64,000 nucleotides of DNA from Guillardia theta CCMP2712 (GCF_000315625.1 NW_005434668.1:354991-418990); one strand, 5' to 3'. Shown: positions 22,472 to 34,215, numbered from the stretch's first letter. Translations and numbers: made by a program. Notes: generated from the letters alone by a model not told the origin.

Positions 22472-22552
22472 CTCATACCAACTAGCATCACCTTACAGCT
22501 CATACCAACTAGCATCAACTTACAGCTCATACCAACTAGCTTCACCTTACAC
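22472..22552. repeat. Three 27-bp tandem repeats upstream of the TPR-RING gene
   Basis: Three near-identical 27-bp units (CTCATACCAACTAGCATCAC then CTTACAG) start at 22472, 22499 and 22526, 52 to 132 bp upstream of the TPR-RING start codon. They differ by one to three bases. Their regular spacing in the likely promoter suggests repeated protein-binding sites, but a simple tandem duplication is equally possible. Confidence 0.85.
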
Positions 22553-22739
22553 ACGACATGTCTTCATGCGCATTTTCGTCTGCTGCCTGCTCTCCTTCCA
22601 CCTGTCTCCTCTCTTAGTCGCCTCTCCTTCCCTTCACTGCCTTCTCTCAGCATAGCCTAAAGCCCCAATCTTTTTTCTGGAATTTGTCACAAACATCTGA
22701 GGCGGATCCAGCCGCGAATGGACAGGCGACATGCTAGCC

Positions 22740-22912
22740 AAGGAGAAACGCAAGGGAGGGTGAAGAGGGGCAGAAGGCAGAGGAAGAGGAGGAAGAGGAG
22801 GATGAGGATGAGGAAGAGGATTACGAACAAAGGGTAGAATGGGGCAGGAGAGAAGAATCAGAGGAGGCGAAGGAGAACGGGGGAAGGGGAATGGAAGGAA
22901 AGGAAGGAATCA
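22740..22912. other. Purine-rich low-complexity tract
   Basis: This gene-free plus-strand stretch is almost entirely A and G (GAGGAAGAGGAGGATGAGGA-like). It lies in the shared upstream region between the divergent TPR-RING and collagen-like genes. I see no other feature. Confidence 0.7.
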
Positions 22913-23123
22913 GGCAAAGCAGGAAGAACTCATTCTGAAAGATGTTGAGCTAGATTGTTCAACGATGGTAAAATTAAAGTTGTGATTTGTGTTGCATGTA
23001 TTCTTTTGTCCTGGTGGGGTTTTTGAAGACAGTGAGAAAGACAATGAACTCTTCACATGAATGCCAGAGTGTTTGACCTTTGCCTCCCATTCAGGTTCAG
23101 GAGGATAATTATGCTCCATTGAA

Positions 23124-23865
23124 ATGAAGGGAAGGCTATCTCTTCTGCTCCTCCTCGTCTGCCTCTCGTCAGCTGCGGCTGGTAGAAGCAAACTTCTTGG
23201 AAGAAACGGCATAGTCGGTTACATCTACTACACCCCCGATGGCACCGGTCGGCATTGCCCCTCCTCTACCCCACTCCCTTGTTCACGATGGTTGCATGCA
23301 GTGCCTTACAGCCAGGAGAGCTTCGACAGAAAGTTCGACAACGACGAGGACGCGATCTCTGAGATGTGAGGGGAAGGAGACGTGGTCAGTTCGAGGTGCT
23401 TACCTCCCTCCTTTCAGCTCCCACGACGTTGACCATCTACGTGCTGCGGACGCATACCTAGAGTCCATGTTCGCAAGGCGAGGACCGCGCGGGCCTCCTG
23501 GTCGTCCTGGACCTCCAGGTTGACCTCGAAGATCTCGGATGACTTCTGTCCCGTGATCTTCTTTCTCTTCTCTCCTCTCCTCTCCTCCCCGCCTACTTCC
23601 TCCGCTTCCTCCTCCACCTCTTCTCGGTCTTCTCCTCCTTTCTCTCCTCTTCCTCTGCCTCTTCTCTCTCATCGTCATCTTGTCCTTCACTTTCTTACTG
23701 ACGTCGTTGGCATCAGGACCCCAGGGCTACAACGCAGTGCCGGACGGGGAGGGTGAACCCGGTCCTCCTGGCCTGCAGGGTCCTCCAGGAGGAGAAGGAA
23801 GCCAACAACTAAAGGAGCGGGTGAGGAGGAGAGAGAGCAGGAGGAGTAGTAGCAGGAGAAGGAGA

Positions 23866-23916
<51 letters not shown>

Positions 23917-24104
23917 GCGAATTTCGCGTTTACTCTACTGTACAGGTACTGACAACGAGGGAGAAGGCAGAGGCGCTGAGGTCGAGGATCGACCATGCCA
24001 GCGTCATCAGGAAGCGGCTCAAGACGTTCATAGCCGGAAGGAGAGGAGGGGGAGGGAGAAGTGGAGGAGGAGGAGGAGGAGGAGGAGGAGGAGGAGATGC
24101 TTAG
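23124..24104 (+). CDS. Short collagen-like secreted protein
   Basis: Five exons (23124-23247, 23302-23365, 23418-23518, 23717-23820, 23946-24104) join in phase to 183 residues. The N-terminus is a clear signal peptide (MKGRLSLLLLLVCLSSAAAG). After about 60 residues come Gly-X-Y triplets, GPRGPPGRPGPPG and, after an intron inside the glycine codon, GPQG. A second run follows (GEPGPPGLQGPPGGEG), and the end is a basic helix and a glycine-only tail. The repeats are short and interrupted, so a long triple helix is unlikely. A role in the cell covering or an extracellular matrix is inference. Intron 4 (23821-23945) is a (GGAGCA)n-like purine repeat. The TAG overlaps the convergent HD gene's TAA. 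Confidence 0.65.
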
Positions 24105-27100
24105 GATTCTTCGTACTGATCCGGCGCTTGTCCGAGGCTGGCGATGGTGCGGGGGATCGCTATCTCGTACTCCTTTCGTCTTCGGATTTCCAGCAGGTCC
24201 ACCCGGATGTACCAGGGCCCTCCCTGCCGGAGCTCCAAGACAATGCAGGAGCGCGTTCGGTCGAAGAGGTGGCAGATGAGCGTCGTAGCGAGGCTGGCTG
24301 GGCCCTTGTGGGGGGTACGCAGGGGGTAGGCGAGGTTGACTTGCTGGGTGTCGAGCTGCAATGAAGATTGGGTGTGAGAAAATTTCGAGGGGGGGAGGAG
24401 AGAGGAGGAGAGAGAAGGAGAGAGGAACAGGAGGGGGAGGAAACTATTTTACCGTCACGTCGTCAGTCTGCACCTCCTCCTGTGGGGGTTCGTTCGCAGA
24501 GGACCACTGCCATCAAGTTCAGTCGCTCGTCCTCCTGCGACTCCTCTCCCACCTTGAGATCCTCCAGCTCCTCCTCTGACATAAGACACCCAGGGATCCT
24601 CCGATAGTTGATAACCTTGAGGTGCTTGTTCAAGTCCTGCACGTCTGCTCAGTCTCCCTCACCCTCGCATGCTCTTCGCTTCCTCGACTCATGCAGTAGA
24701 GGGGCTTACCTTGGCTTGCTGTCCCGACACATGGATCAGCATGTCAAACTCATCCTCCAACTTGGAGGGATCGATGGCGAAGTCCTTTAGGTCATCTCGA
24801 CGGCTTGCCGCGATCTGGTAGCTCTCCAGCTTGCCTTTCTTTTCTTCAATGCACAGCGTCGCAGCTGAAGCTCCTGCTCCGACGGTCATCAGAGATGGGG
24901 AGGACGAGCATGTGCGACTACCAGGGCAGCCCTTGAGATTCTTCCGTCGATAGAAGGTGAAGTCGTCGTCGAAGTCGAAGTCGAATGCGTGCCTGCGAGA
25001 GGGCGGGTCAAGTGAAACTCAGCGAGGTCGGCAGGGTCGCACGTGATGATCAGCGCAAACTCGTAAATCCCCGCAGACTCATGCACTGCAATGTCACGGA
25101 AGAGCTCCCGGTTGAGGTACGACGGCACTTCCACCATGCGCGCAGCACCTTCACTTCCTCCCTCGACTTCCAGGAGGCGGAGGCGAAAGACGTAGACAGG
25201 GCGGTCCTGGCTGAAGGAGTCCGAGGCGTAGACCTGGAAGGAGGGGCTCTTGATCTTGTGCAGGTCTTCCAGCGCAGGATCACAATCGATTTTCTTCAAC
25301 CTCGCCTCCTTCTTCTCCTGGCGCAGCATCTGAATGCTCTTGGTTGAGACCTTCTTGTAAAGCCTCTGGACTACAGCAGCAGCCTCCGCTGCATTGCGAG
25401 TTCAGGGTCTTCACAACAAGAGCCTCTGAGCGTCCTGCCTCCCCTCCCCTCCCCTCCCCTCCCGTCCCTCCCCAGACACACTCACACCCCACGTCTCCTC
25501 CTGCATACCGTGTGAGTAGGGACCCCTGGCGAGGTAGTCATCTCGCGCATCTGCCAGGATAGACCCGAGGTGCATCCCCGGCTGTCGTCCACGTGTCAGG
25601 GTAGCAGGGGCGTCAGGTGGGAAAGACCTGGATCCCGGTGATCTGCATCACGTCGTAGCCGTTGAGAGGCCACTTGAGCGCGGCGACTCGATCTTCTTGC
25701 ACGATCTTTCTAACGTTGCTCAGCATGACATGAGCCCGGTCGATGTGCTCCACCTGATTCTCTGAATTACTTTGGGGGGAAGAGGACAGGACAGGACAAG
25801 AAAGAACAGGAGGAAACGGAAGGAGAAGAAGCGTTTAGGAGTCTGGGAAATCGATGCATTTTGGGAGGAGGGAAACATTGGAAACCGCAAAGATAGATGA
25901 GAGGCCGCGGCCTTGAGATCCTTACCTGTCGCTTCACACTGAGGGTTGTGCAATCAGCCAGGTAGAGGTCAAGGAAGTCGTCGAAGAGAGGTCCCTGAAG
26001 CACTCTGTGTAAGGAGGGGAGGGAGCGGAGGGAACAAGTACAAGGGCAGAGTAGAGTCTCCTCGCAGCGTTGGCATTGATCTTCTCGACCTGGCGGATCC
26101 TCCCCGACCGAGCCACCAGCGTCGCAACCTGCCCACCCCATCAGCATCTCCTCGCAGCAGGTCAAGACCCTCCGCTGACCTCCTTGCGAAAGTCTGGGGG
26201 GTACCCGTAGCCCGCCAGGATCTCGTCCACCATCAGCGCGCCGACGTACTCGTGATCGCGAAACTGCAGCTTCTCTTCCGAGGGATCCACTGAGACCTGT
26301 CACGGTCGTGAGCAGCTACATCGGGCTGGCGTCAGCAGAGACCGTCCTGGGCTTCCCGATATCATGGAGCAGGGCGGCCCACCGCACTCGGAGGCGGCAG
26401 GGAGACTGCTTCACCACCTTGTTGCTGCCAGTCAGCAACAATGGGAGGAGGAAGGAGGGCAGCAGCCGCCATTACCTGGAACACGTGGTTGATGAGCACC
26501 TTGGACCGCAAGAGGAAGTCGATCTGCAGGACAGAGTCGTCAATAGACAACAACAGCTGGACAACGGGCGGCACTCACTTGTTCATCCTCCGCCTTGTCA
26601 GAGAAAGGATCGCAATACTTGATCCGGATCATCTGCTCCAACCAATCCAGGTGCGGGTGGACAAACTCGCCGTCTGGTCCCACTTGCAAACTTGCCCGAG
26701 CAATCTCGCGAAGCTCTCTTGTCGGGTTGACTGATTTCAAAACCGCATCCCAGAACTTGGTATTCTGGACAACAACATCTGTCACACGAAAGCGGCAGAC
26801 AACGGCAACCAGTAACTTACAAAGGTGGTATTCTCGTCTACTTTGAACTTGGACGCTTGTGAAGATCTGCCCCTGAATTCCCTCGGCTTTTGATGATGAC
26901 CGTTAGACTCTGGCCACAACCAGCCCTGGAAGGGAATCATCCGAGAATTGTCTGTCGCCCTCGCTTGCGCCTGATCCAACACGTACTTCAACTGCTTGTC
27001 GGTGTATTTTGACTTGTCGATTCCTGAAAACGCCCTGTCGAGGTTAATCTTTCTTTGCACGGGGGTCCGCGGGGGCTGCGCTGAGCTCGCATCCGCCTTC

Positions 27101-27387
27101 ACCCGTTGCTTTTCGAGCGGAACCTCATCATCATCGTCATTGCCATCGACCAGGTTGTGACTCTGCACGAAAGACTGTGTGCCCCTGCTGTTTCTGATCC
27201 CTTGCGCCTTGTTGTTTTTCGGAGCCTCGCGGTCGATTGGCGTGCTTGGCCTGGAAGTCTCTGCTGCCTTCTCGGGTTTGAGCGATTTTCCGCTCAAGTC
27301 TGTTGGGAAGCTGTTCAAGCATCGAGCCTGATTCAATGAGGATCCCAGAGCTCTCTTTATGAGCCAGCCGGTTCGCGCAAGCTTCAT
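24101..27387 (-). CDS. HD-domain protein related to the C-terminal half of tRNA nucleotidyltransferases
   Basis: Fourteen exons join in phase to 791 residues: 27387-26821, 26764-26579, 26523-26476, 26417-26343, 26296-26180, 26128-26042, 25994-25926, 25759-25628, 25581-25509, 25388-25043, 24992-24710, 24636-24553, 24506-24453, 24355-24101. The N-terminus (MKLARTGWLIKRALGSS) looks like a mitochondrial presequence and is followed by a polar unknown region. The HD domain has AALLHDIGKP (H285, D286), FRDHE (H307) and LDLYLAD (D374), the metal ligands of HD phosphohydrolases. PLNGYDVMQITGIQPGMHLG next to it resembles the tail arm of bacterial CCA-adding enzymes. The polymerase head that normally precedes this is not visible. 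About 350 further C-terminal residues are unrecognised. It may be a phosphodiesterase or RNA-processing factor. Confidence 0.7.
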
Positions 27388-27592
27388 AGTCTCCTAGCTA
27401 ACTCACATCGAACACTTGTGACAACAACGGCAACTGCTCGTAGGTTCCTAGACAGACGGTAGGTGACCTTGGATGGCAGAACTTAAGTGAAGAAGGCAAT
27501 GGGATCGGAGCCTTATCTCTCTCCTGTTCTGCTTCTCACGTCATGCCCCAATGCCTGCACGAGCCTTGCACTGCATCATGGAAGCCAATACC

Positions 27593-27634
27593 CGTGAGGG
27601 TATCCGTGAGGGTATCCGTGAGGGTATCCGTGAG
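27593..27634. repeat. 12-bp tandem repeat
   Basis: Three and a half copies of GTGAGGGTATCC follow one another directly upstream of the GC island at 27640-28030. No coding role is apparent. Confidence 0.85.
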
Positions 27635-27639
27635 TCAGT

Positions 27640-28030
27640 CGAGGACTGCCGGGAGCCGGCGGCCCCGCCGGGTCACCGTCACGCTGCCGTGACCGTACCC
27701 TGAGTACGGTGCACGGTCTCACCCGCCGGGCCGGTCGGCCCCGCCGGACCGAACCGTTGATCTGCCATCAGTGATGATCGGACCGGTGATCGGACCGGAC
27801 GATCCGGGCGGCGTCCTCAATTCTCAGTGGGCGGCGGTTTTGTGTGCATTAAACTCGGTCTTGAGCAAAAACTGTCTTGTTACCAACTAAGGTCGAGGCC
27901 GGCCGCCGAACATGACGTGACTCCGACTCCGCGAGTGACCGTCGGGTGACACCGTGGCTCAGCGGCCGCCCCCGGCCCGGCTTGCGGGCCGCGCGCGGCG
28001 GCTCGGGGCGCGCCCGCGGCCGGACGCCGA
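27640..28030. repeat. GC-rich island of the dispersed repeat family
   Basis: A gene-free stretch contains GATCGGACCG twice near 27775-27800, GGCCCCGCCGG words, TCTCAGTGGGCGGCGG and, at about 27848-27885, an AAACTCGGTCTTGAGCAAAA to CTGTC end. The end is related to the ends of the copies at 3481 and 16834. Long GC-only runs follow to about 28030. 28031-28555 shows nothing further that I can support. Confidence 0.5.
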
Positions 28031-28555
28031 TACCGTTCACCGGCCCTACAGTTTGCTTGACCTACTTGTGAGCCTTTGCCGGAAATAGCAGCGTTGCGAT
28101 AATGGGTGGAGACCATCAGGGTAGCGGCAGCCGGGCAGAGGCTTCACGAGTCACTTCATGAGCGATAGCGTTCATGGACGACAGACTACTAAGAGTTAGG
28201 CAGAAGAAAACTCATCTCATGGGTTTGCTGAAAGAAAAAGAACCTGAAGCGTTCACACGCACGCAATGGACCTTATCACCCGTATCATCCTTAATGTTAC
28301 TGAGTCGTCTTCAGTATCTTGACTATGATGGCATGTATTAGATAGAGAATAACATCAGCTGTGGCCAGTCAATAGATAGAGAGATGAGAGTTCTGTCGAT
28401 TGTCAGCCTAGTAGCCGCCAGTTCTCGTGGCACAGATCGTTGTGGAGGAGCAGGCTGAAAGCAGGGAAGGGGATGGCCGGTTAGAGTGGAGTCGGAACTG
28501 ATGACGTGTGTACTGTAAGCACACAAGAAATCTTGATCCACTGACAAATTTCTAC

Positions 28556-28837
28556 ATGTTCTACATGCCTGACGGTTTGATTTGTCTCAGGATGGTTTTC
28601 GCTACTCTCACCATGTGGGAGAAGATAATGAATCCTTGGGTGCTCGAGTGCAACTCGGACAGAACAGACTGTCGGTATTTCTGGAGGAAGAGCCGAACGG
28701 CATACATCACGGAGGATCAGACTCTGGGGTCCTTTCTCACGAACGTGGGAGCATGGAGCAAGGACAGCAAGGAGCAGGAAGATGCCAGCAACAAGCCTGT
28801 GTTCGAGGTTGTTGGCAACTATTCCTCTACAGGATAG
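28556..28837 (+). CDS. Orphan 93-residue reading frame
   Basis: An ATG at 28556 opens a frame starting MFYMPDGLICLRMVF and containing WEKIMNPWVLECNSDRTD and FWRKSRTAYIT, to TAG at 28835. Composition (Trp, Cys and charged residues, no low complexity) is protein-like and the frame is stop-free for 48 nt upstream. An acceptor-like TTTGTCTCAG sits inside at about 28590, so the true gene could start in another exon. It converges on the LMBD2-like gene. No family is recognised. Confidence 0.3.
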   Translation: MFYMPDGLICLRMVFATLTMWEKIMNPWVLECNSDRTDCRYFWRKSRTAYITEDQTLGSFLTNVGAWSKDSKEQEDASNKPVFEVVGNYSSTG

Positions 28838-29112
28838 TCATCAGCCGCCCTTGAAACTTTATCGACCTAACAGTGTGCATTTAAACACTCGTCGGCATCA
28901 TCTACCCACAGCCACTCTGATGATCAAGATTTACTACAACTGATAATAGAAGAATTGGCAGCTGCCAACAATACCTCTTCTCCCTTCTTTCAACATATCA
29001 AACATTACACGAGGCGTTAGCAGCGGAGCCGGGGGCAACATTCACCCAACTATCTGTACAGAGTAACCAGCTCGAGTGTTGAGCCGGGAGAGATAGCCGC
29101 GCACACTCTCCG

Positions 29113-32084
29113 TCACCGACCTGCCCTACAGTCACAACGGAACGCGTAGAGTATTGAAATGTTCCACCTTGCCTTGACCTTCATAGATTTCACGAACCTC
29201 ACGAACTGATCACTCGCCTTCCCAATCTTGTCGCTCTGATTGAATTTCTGCGAGCGGGAGCTGCGTCAGGCAGGGAGGGCAAGGCTGGTGCTCACCATGC
29301 TGAAGATTGAGGTGGCCTGGGGATATGGCCCCGCCTCCAGGTCCTGAGTGGTGGCTCGGGACTTCTCGTACGGCAGCGCTCGTGACAGCGGGAACTGATC
29401 GCTGAAGCCGCCTGCTCAAGTATGACGGCAACAAGGTCAGGAGGAGCAGGCGCACCTTGCGGCAGAAGTTTCTTCATGTCCTGCCATTTGCCGGCGACGT
29501 TGGAGAGGGTCTTGTTAGCAGCTTCGAAGGTAGTCTTCTTCTTCACGGCGCTACCACTCCGACGTTGAGTGTTGGCAAGGTTTGATATCCTCTCATATCG
29601 CCTCCTCTCTTCTCCGATTAAGATGATCGCCTCCTTCTCCTGCTCCTCCGTGAAGGATTTGCTCTCGCCGTCGAGGATCGCAAAAAGCTCGAATCTCTTG
29701 CCGAAAACCTGACATGGCATGTCAGACATTTTTCTGTCTGCCTGCGATTGTACCTGACGAGATATGATGAAAAATAGATTGAGAATGAAGAATCCAAGCA
29801 TGATCGGCGGCAAAACCTCATCGAAACTGGAGCCAACAAAAGGAACTCTTCCCATAGCCGAGAAGGTCTTTTCGAAGACTGTCGCCTCGCCTCCAACTTC
29901 TCGTTCTTCATGAGCTTCACGCAGCATGTTCAGGTAGTTCTGTGTGATGGAGGGGACTATGCGGCAAGCCAGGAAGGCGTTGACGAGTAGACTGTGCGAA
30001 TCTGTTTCTCCGGGAATCACCTCGTAGAGCTGGAGGGCAGGAAAGTGAGAGAGGGAGCAATCGTTGAACGGCACTACCTTCCATAGCCTCAGCCTCGTCA
30101 GCGAGAAATGACAAATCCTCATAAAGTACAACAGGTGGCAAATGATGATCACTTGGACCGAGGGCTCGATCGAGAAAGGATCTTGAGGAGTTGGAGTGGA
30201 GTCGGAGGAGCGGCAGCCTGAACCAACGATCAGAGGAAGGGAGAGGGAGAGGGGGAAGGGAGAGGGAGAGGGAGAGGGGGAAGGGAGAAGATACTCGCAT
30301 GCTAGTCACTTACTTGGTGGCAACTTCGATGCCCAGCAAACTTGGTGGAGCAAGAGAGATCCCTGCTGCGGTTCCGAGAAATAATCTCGAATCCATGGGG
30401 CAACAGATAGCTCGCTCCACAGCATGCATATAGACAAAAACCCACAGAGAAGCGAAGAAACTACTTTGACGAACCTGACAACAAACATGTTGTTCAAGAA
30501 CCACAAAACTTCCAGCCGCCTCGCCCATCTCCCTTGAAAGCTCTTCTTCACAGGCGATTCCACGCCCCTCCACGCATCCTCCTCTTCCTTCTCTAAGAAA
30601 GCATTCCAAAGAGTATGTTGCATCGCTTTCCACGGGAGAAGCGCTTGATAAGTTGCGACGACATCTTCTAACAGTATTGCGCTCACAACAGCAAGATCAA
30701 ATTTTCTTTTTGCGCGACGGTATCGCTTATTCAAGTGGTGCAATTCAGTCTTGAAGGCAACGAGCCTTTCAGTACTCCATGCAGCTGTCTGGTTCAGATT
30801 CGTTTCTTGACTCTCCGTCTCCATGAAATCGTCCTCGTCAAACCTCTTGTCCATCTCTATCTTAGCGTCGTTTCTCTTCACAATGGCCTCAGCCAGCATC
30901 TGCAGGACTTCACCCTCTAGCTCTAGCAAGGGCGCTAAAGATTTCTTGATGATAGCGATCCTGTCTTCACCTGCAGCCTCTTCCGTGTTCTTGCGCATCC
31001 TGGCAATGTCCAAATAGTCCACATCAGCGAGCACTCGGAACTTGGCGTCATACAGAGTGTCCTGCAGCGACAGGATGTCTGTGCCAAAAGGCAATAGGTT
31101 TGCAGAGGACAGCGATTCAATCCACAGGTCGATCTCAGTCATGGCCTGCCCGTAAGTCCTCTCGCGCTCAACCTGCTCTAGCAGCAGCAAGAACGCCGCC
31201 TCCTTGTCCTCCTCTGTGACGGGGAACGACGGGCCGTACACGGGGTCCATCTTCAGCGCATCCGCCACATCGATAGGAGACTCGTCGATGATCTTGAGGA
31301 TGGCTGGAGCAAGGTTTCGCAGGGAGGTAGAGGCCAGCCTCCGCAGGTTGTACAGCACCGTGAGCTTCTTGGCCAGGAGCCTCGCCACTCTGTTGAACTT
31401 CACATACTGCAGGAAGGCATCAGAGCGGAAGCGCTTCAGGCTCGGGTTGATCCGCGCCTCCTGCCACAGGCTGATGGGAAACTCAGCCAGCCCGTAGCCC
31501 AGCAAAAGGGCAACCACCATCAGCATGAGCGAGTTACCAACTCCCATTAGACCCTGGAAGATGTACCTCCAGTTCTCCCCCGAGATGACAAGGATGACGA
31601 ACAGCGCAGAGAGAATCGCTGCCACCGTCATGAAGAAGCATCCTTGGTTGTAGACCGCCTGCCGGGCCCGCAGGAGGAGCGAGAAGTGTTGGGCCTCCAC
31701 AAAGTGCTGCTGCGTTGTGAGCAGGATCCACCCGTTGAATGCACAGCCCGTGTACACCGCAGACCACAGGAACTTCAACACGTCGGTCGAGATTCTCAGC
31801 GAATCTTCGTCACTGATGTCGGGGTAGAGCAGCTTCCATGACATGAAGTAACCTGTGTCGCATTCGCGCAGGTCATCCTGGGACACCTGGAGGTTCATAC
31901 ATCGCTGGACGTACACAAGATGTACATCTATGGGCACCAGCGCAACAAGGGACAGGACGAGGAAGTAAGAACCCCAAACGCTTGTCATCACATGCCATGG
32001 AACTCGATGGGAGGCCAGGCGATTGAGAGCAATCCAGCAAAGGATGCCAATCAAGACAAATTCGAGAGCTAGCGCCCACCACAT
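29113..32084 (-). CDS. LMBR1/LMBD2-like multi-pass membrane protein
   Basis: Six exons (32084-30314, 30217-30078, 30029-29754, 29708-29456, 29411-29296, 29247-29113) join in phase to 896 residues. The first exon starts with a membrane segment (LALEFVLIGILCWIALN), followed by SVWGSYFLVLSLVALVPIDV, further N-terminal transmembrane helices (LMLMVVALLLGYGLAEFPI among them) and a long charged coiled-coil loop. C-terminal helices follow (FVVRFVKVVSSLLCGFLSI, VQVIIICHLLYFMRI and a late LPPIMLGFFILNLFFIIS). The topology, helix-loop-helix order and length fit the LMBR1-like family, closest to LMBRD2. Family members act at the plasma membrane or lysosome, with proposed receptor-trafficking roles. Two introns are multiples of three without stops (30030-30077, 29709-29753), so those splices are inferred from size and sites. 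Confidence 0.8.
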
Positions 32085-32389
32085 GTCTACGAGTGAAGAG
32101 GCCAGACACAGCGATCACGACCTCCTCTTAAGTCTCCTCCTCTTCCTCCTCCTCAGAGTCTGACTGGAGATCTTCGTCGTCAGCTCCATCTTCCCTCCTC
32201 CTCGTTTGCCATATAGACGAGCTTGTGCTTGTGGTCGTGGGCGTAGGAATCGAACTGTATTCCCCCGTACTCGTGAGTATCCGCAATGATATCCGTACTT
32301 TCCGCCGGGCCCGGGCCCGGCGACCGGCTACAGCCCGGGACCTCGGCAGTACTCATAACCTTTTTAGACCCCTCAAAGGATGAATAGAT

Positions 32390-33330
32390 GATGGTCATTG
32401 GATGGGTAGGGTGGTACGGAAAGGCGACAGGCTGTACCTTCCTACAAGGATAATGAACCTCTGCCAATCAGGGGTAGTAAAAATTGGAAGGGGAGGGGAT
32501 CAAATGGCGATACGAGATGGTATGGTGGGTAATTCATTATACCGGTATTGATGACTGATTATGACAGGGTCCTTCATCACATTCACAACACCAATTTCAG
32601 TCATTCAGTGGGTAGGGTTATCATATGAGGGGTGATTGCGTATCCGCATGGGTACTGGTATCCCGAGCTGGTTTCGAGGATTTTCACCGGGTGGGGGTGG
32701 CAAATTTTTTTCTCTAGGGTGTATATCTCCTGTCAGAGAATAAAACCTATTTATGGTGGGGGTACTTTCCGGGAGAAATAAGGGGTATCTTGAGACACCA
32801 CCCACCCATTTCATTAGTACCCTACCCCTTCGGAATGTCTGTCGAGAACTCTGGGGTGATTTTCAAAAAACGGCCAGAGAGGAGGTGGGGGGTGGTAGTT
32901 TCTTTCTAGTTGGAGATCGGGTAGTGGGGGTGGGTGTCTTAATTATACGAGGTAGGGGTGGCGGGTCAAAGGGTCAGGCAGGGGTTCACTGGCAAACTTG
33001 GGGAGATTAAGGGGGTTGTAGTCGAAGGCAGAAGGGGGGGTCATGAAAGTAGGGTATCTCACAGAAAAAACTGATTCCTGAGTAGGGTGGGGGTAACATT
33101 TTCGACAAGTGTGGGGGTAGTGAATGTGTGTAGAGAGGTGGGTGGGGTCCAAGGGGTGTGTGGTTGATGGTGGGGGTGGTAGATTGGAGGGGCGATGCAC
33201 ATGGAAGAGGAAGGGAAATGGCGATGGGAGGATGAGGACAAGGATGCGAACGAAGATGTAGTTCGAGATGTTATGCGGTTATGATGAAGATGTGATGAAG
33301 ATGTGATGAAGATGTGATGAAGATGTGAAG
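32390..33330. other. Gene-free block dense in GGGTGGG on the plus strand, with an 11-bp tandem repeat
   Basis: Between the LMBD2-like and MAPKK-like genes the plus strand carries many GGGTGGGG, GGGGGTGGG and GGGTAGGG words. At about 33281-33327 an 11-bp unit (TGATGAAGATG) is repeated four times. From there to 34215 I find no supportable gene; a C10 run occurs at about 33788-33800. Confidence 0.6.
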
Positions 33331-34215
33331 GTGCATGGAGGCAACTCATGACAAAAAGGAATGGGAGGAAGAGCCGTACTGAAGGAGGTGTGAGAAAATG
33401 AACGGAAGGAGTAGCCTCAAAGGACAAACAGCTTGCCCCCTCTCTAGTTCAGCATCAGGTAGAAACAGAACTGATTCCTGCTTAATGGGCCCAGCGGTTT
33501 GACAAGTACTCCAGTGGAGATTAGCGGGGAGTAGGTGGAGTTTCGTAGATCCGAGGGGTACGGAGGGTACCTAAGCAGGGAGGAGAGGATTCCGATAATT
33601 CAAGCCTTAGATGAAGGCAAGGTGTATGCAAGCTGTGAAAAGAGGGTGATAGCAGAGCAGAGAAGAGAAGGTTAATGATGTCTTTACATGAGCGAGAGTT
33701 GTAAACGTACAGAACGGTGGCTTGGTGGCCAGATCGTCCTGTGATGTTGATGTGGTAGAGGCGTGTTGGCGGTCTCTTGATCTGCCTGCCCCCCCCCCAA
33801 CCCCTCCTGCCCTTCTGATCTAATTCGCTTGGCTGTTCACCTTGTTTCATATTGAATCGTCATGTTTGCATACACTTTCCTCCTGTCGTAAATGTTTACA
33901 GCATGTCATGAGGTTGCTGCCTTTGATGGTTGACCGGAGACTTAGCAAGTACTCCTCTCGTCCGATCCATATGGAAGAATGCGTATTTCTGTATCAGTAG
34001 CTGATTCCCATTGTTTTGTGTTGAACGTGCCTCATCTCGATGCTGGAGAGTCAGATTGGAAAGATTGACTATACTTAGTTGACAGGTCTTCATCGAAGAA
34101 GCATCCGTCTTGTTTTGGGGGATCCTAACAGAGCAGGGGATTTGTGCAGAAGGGTCGCCCAGGGGGGCCCTGCCACTCCTCTGCGATCTCTCGGCCTCCA
34201 CAGCCTTGAGGAGCG

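Noticed and set aside
23727-23996. Minus-strand poly-Leu frame resembling a membrane segment
   Set aside because: It is the antisense of the GGAGCA-type purine repeat in a collagen-gene intron.
25767-26303. Single 178-codon minus-strand Cys-rich protein
   Set aside because: It is a read-through of HD-gene exons and introns in mixed frames. The phase-consistent exon chain explains the region better.
33059-33427. 122-codon minus-strand His/Ser-rich frame
   Set aside because: It is generated by the 11-bp repeat and the G-rich block; its composition is low-complexity and it has no start context or neighbours that fit.
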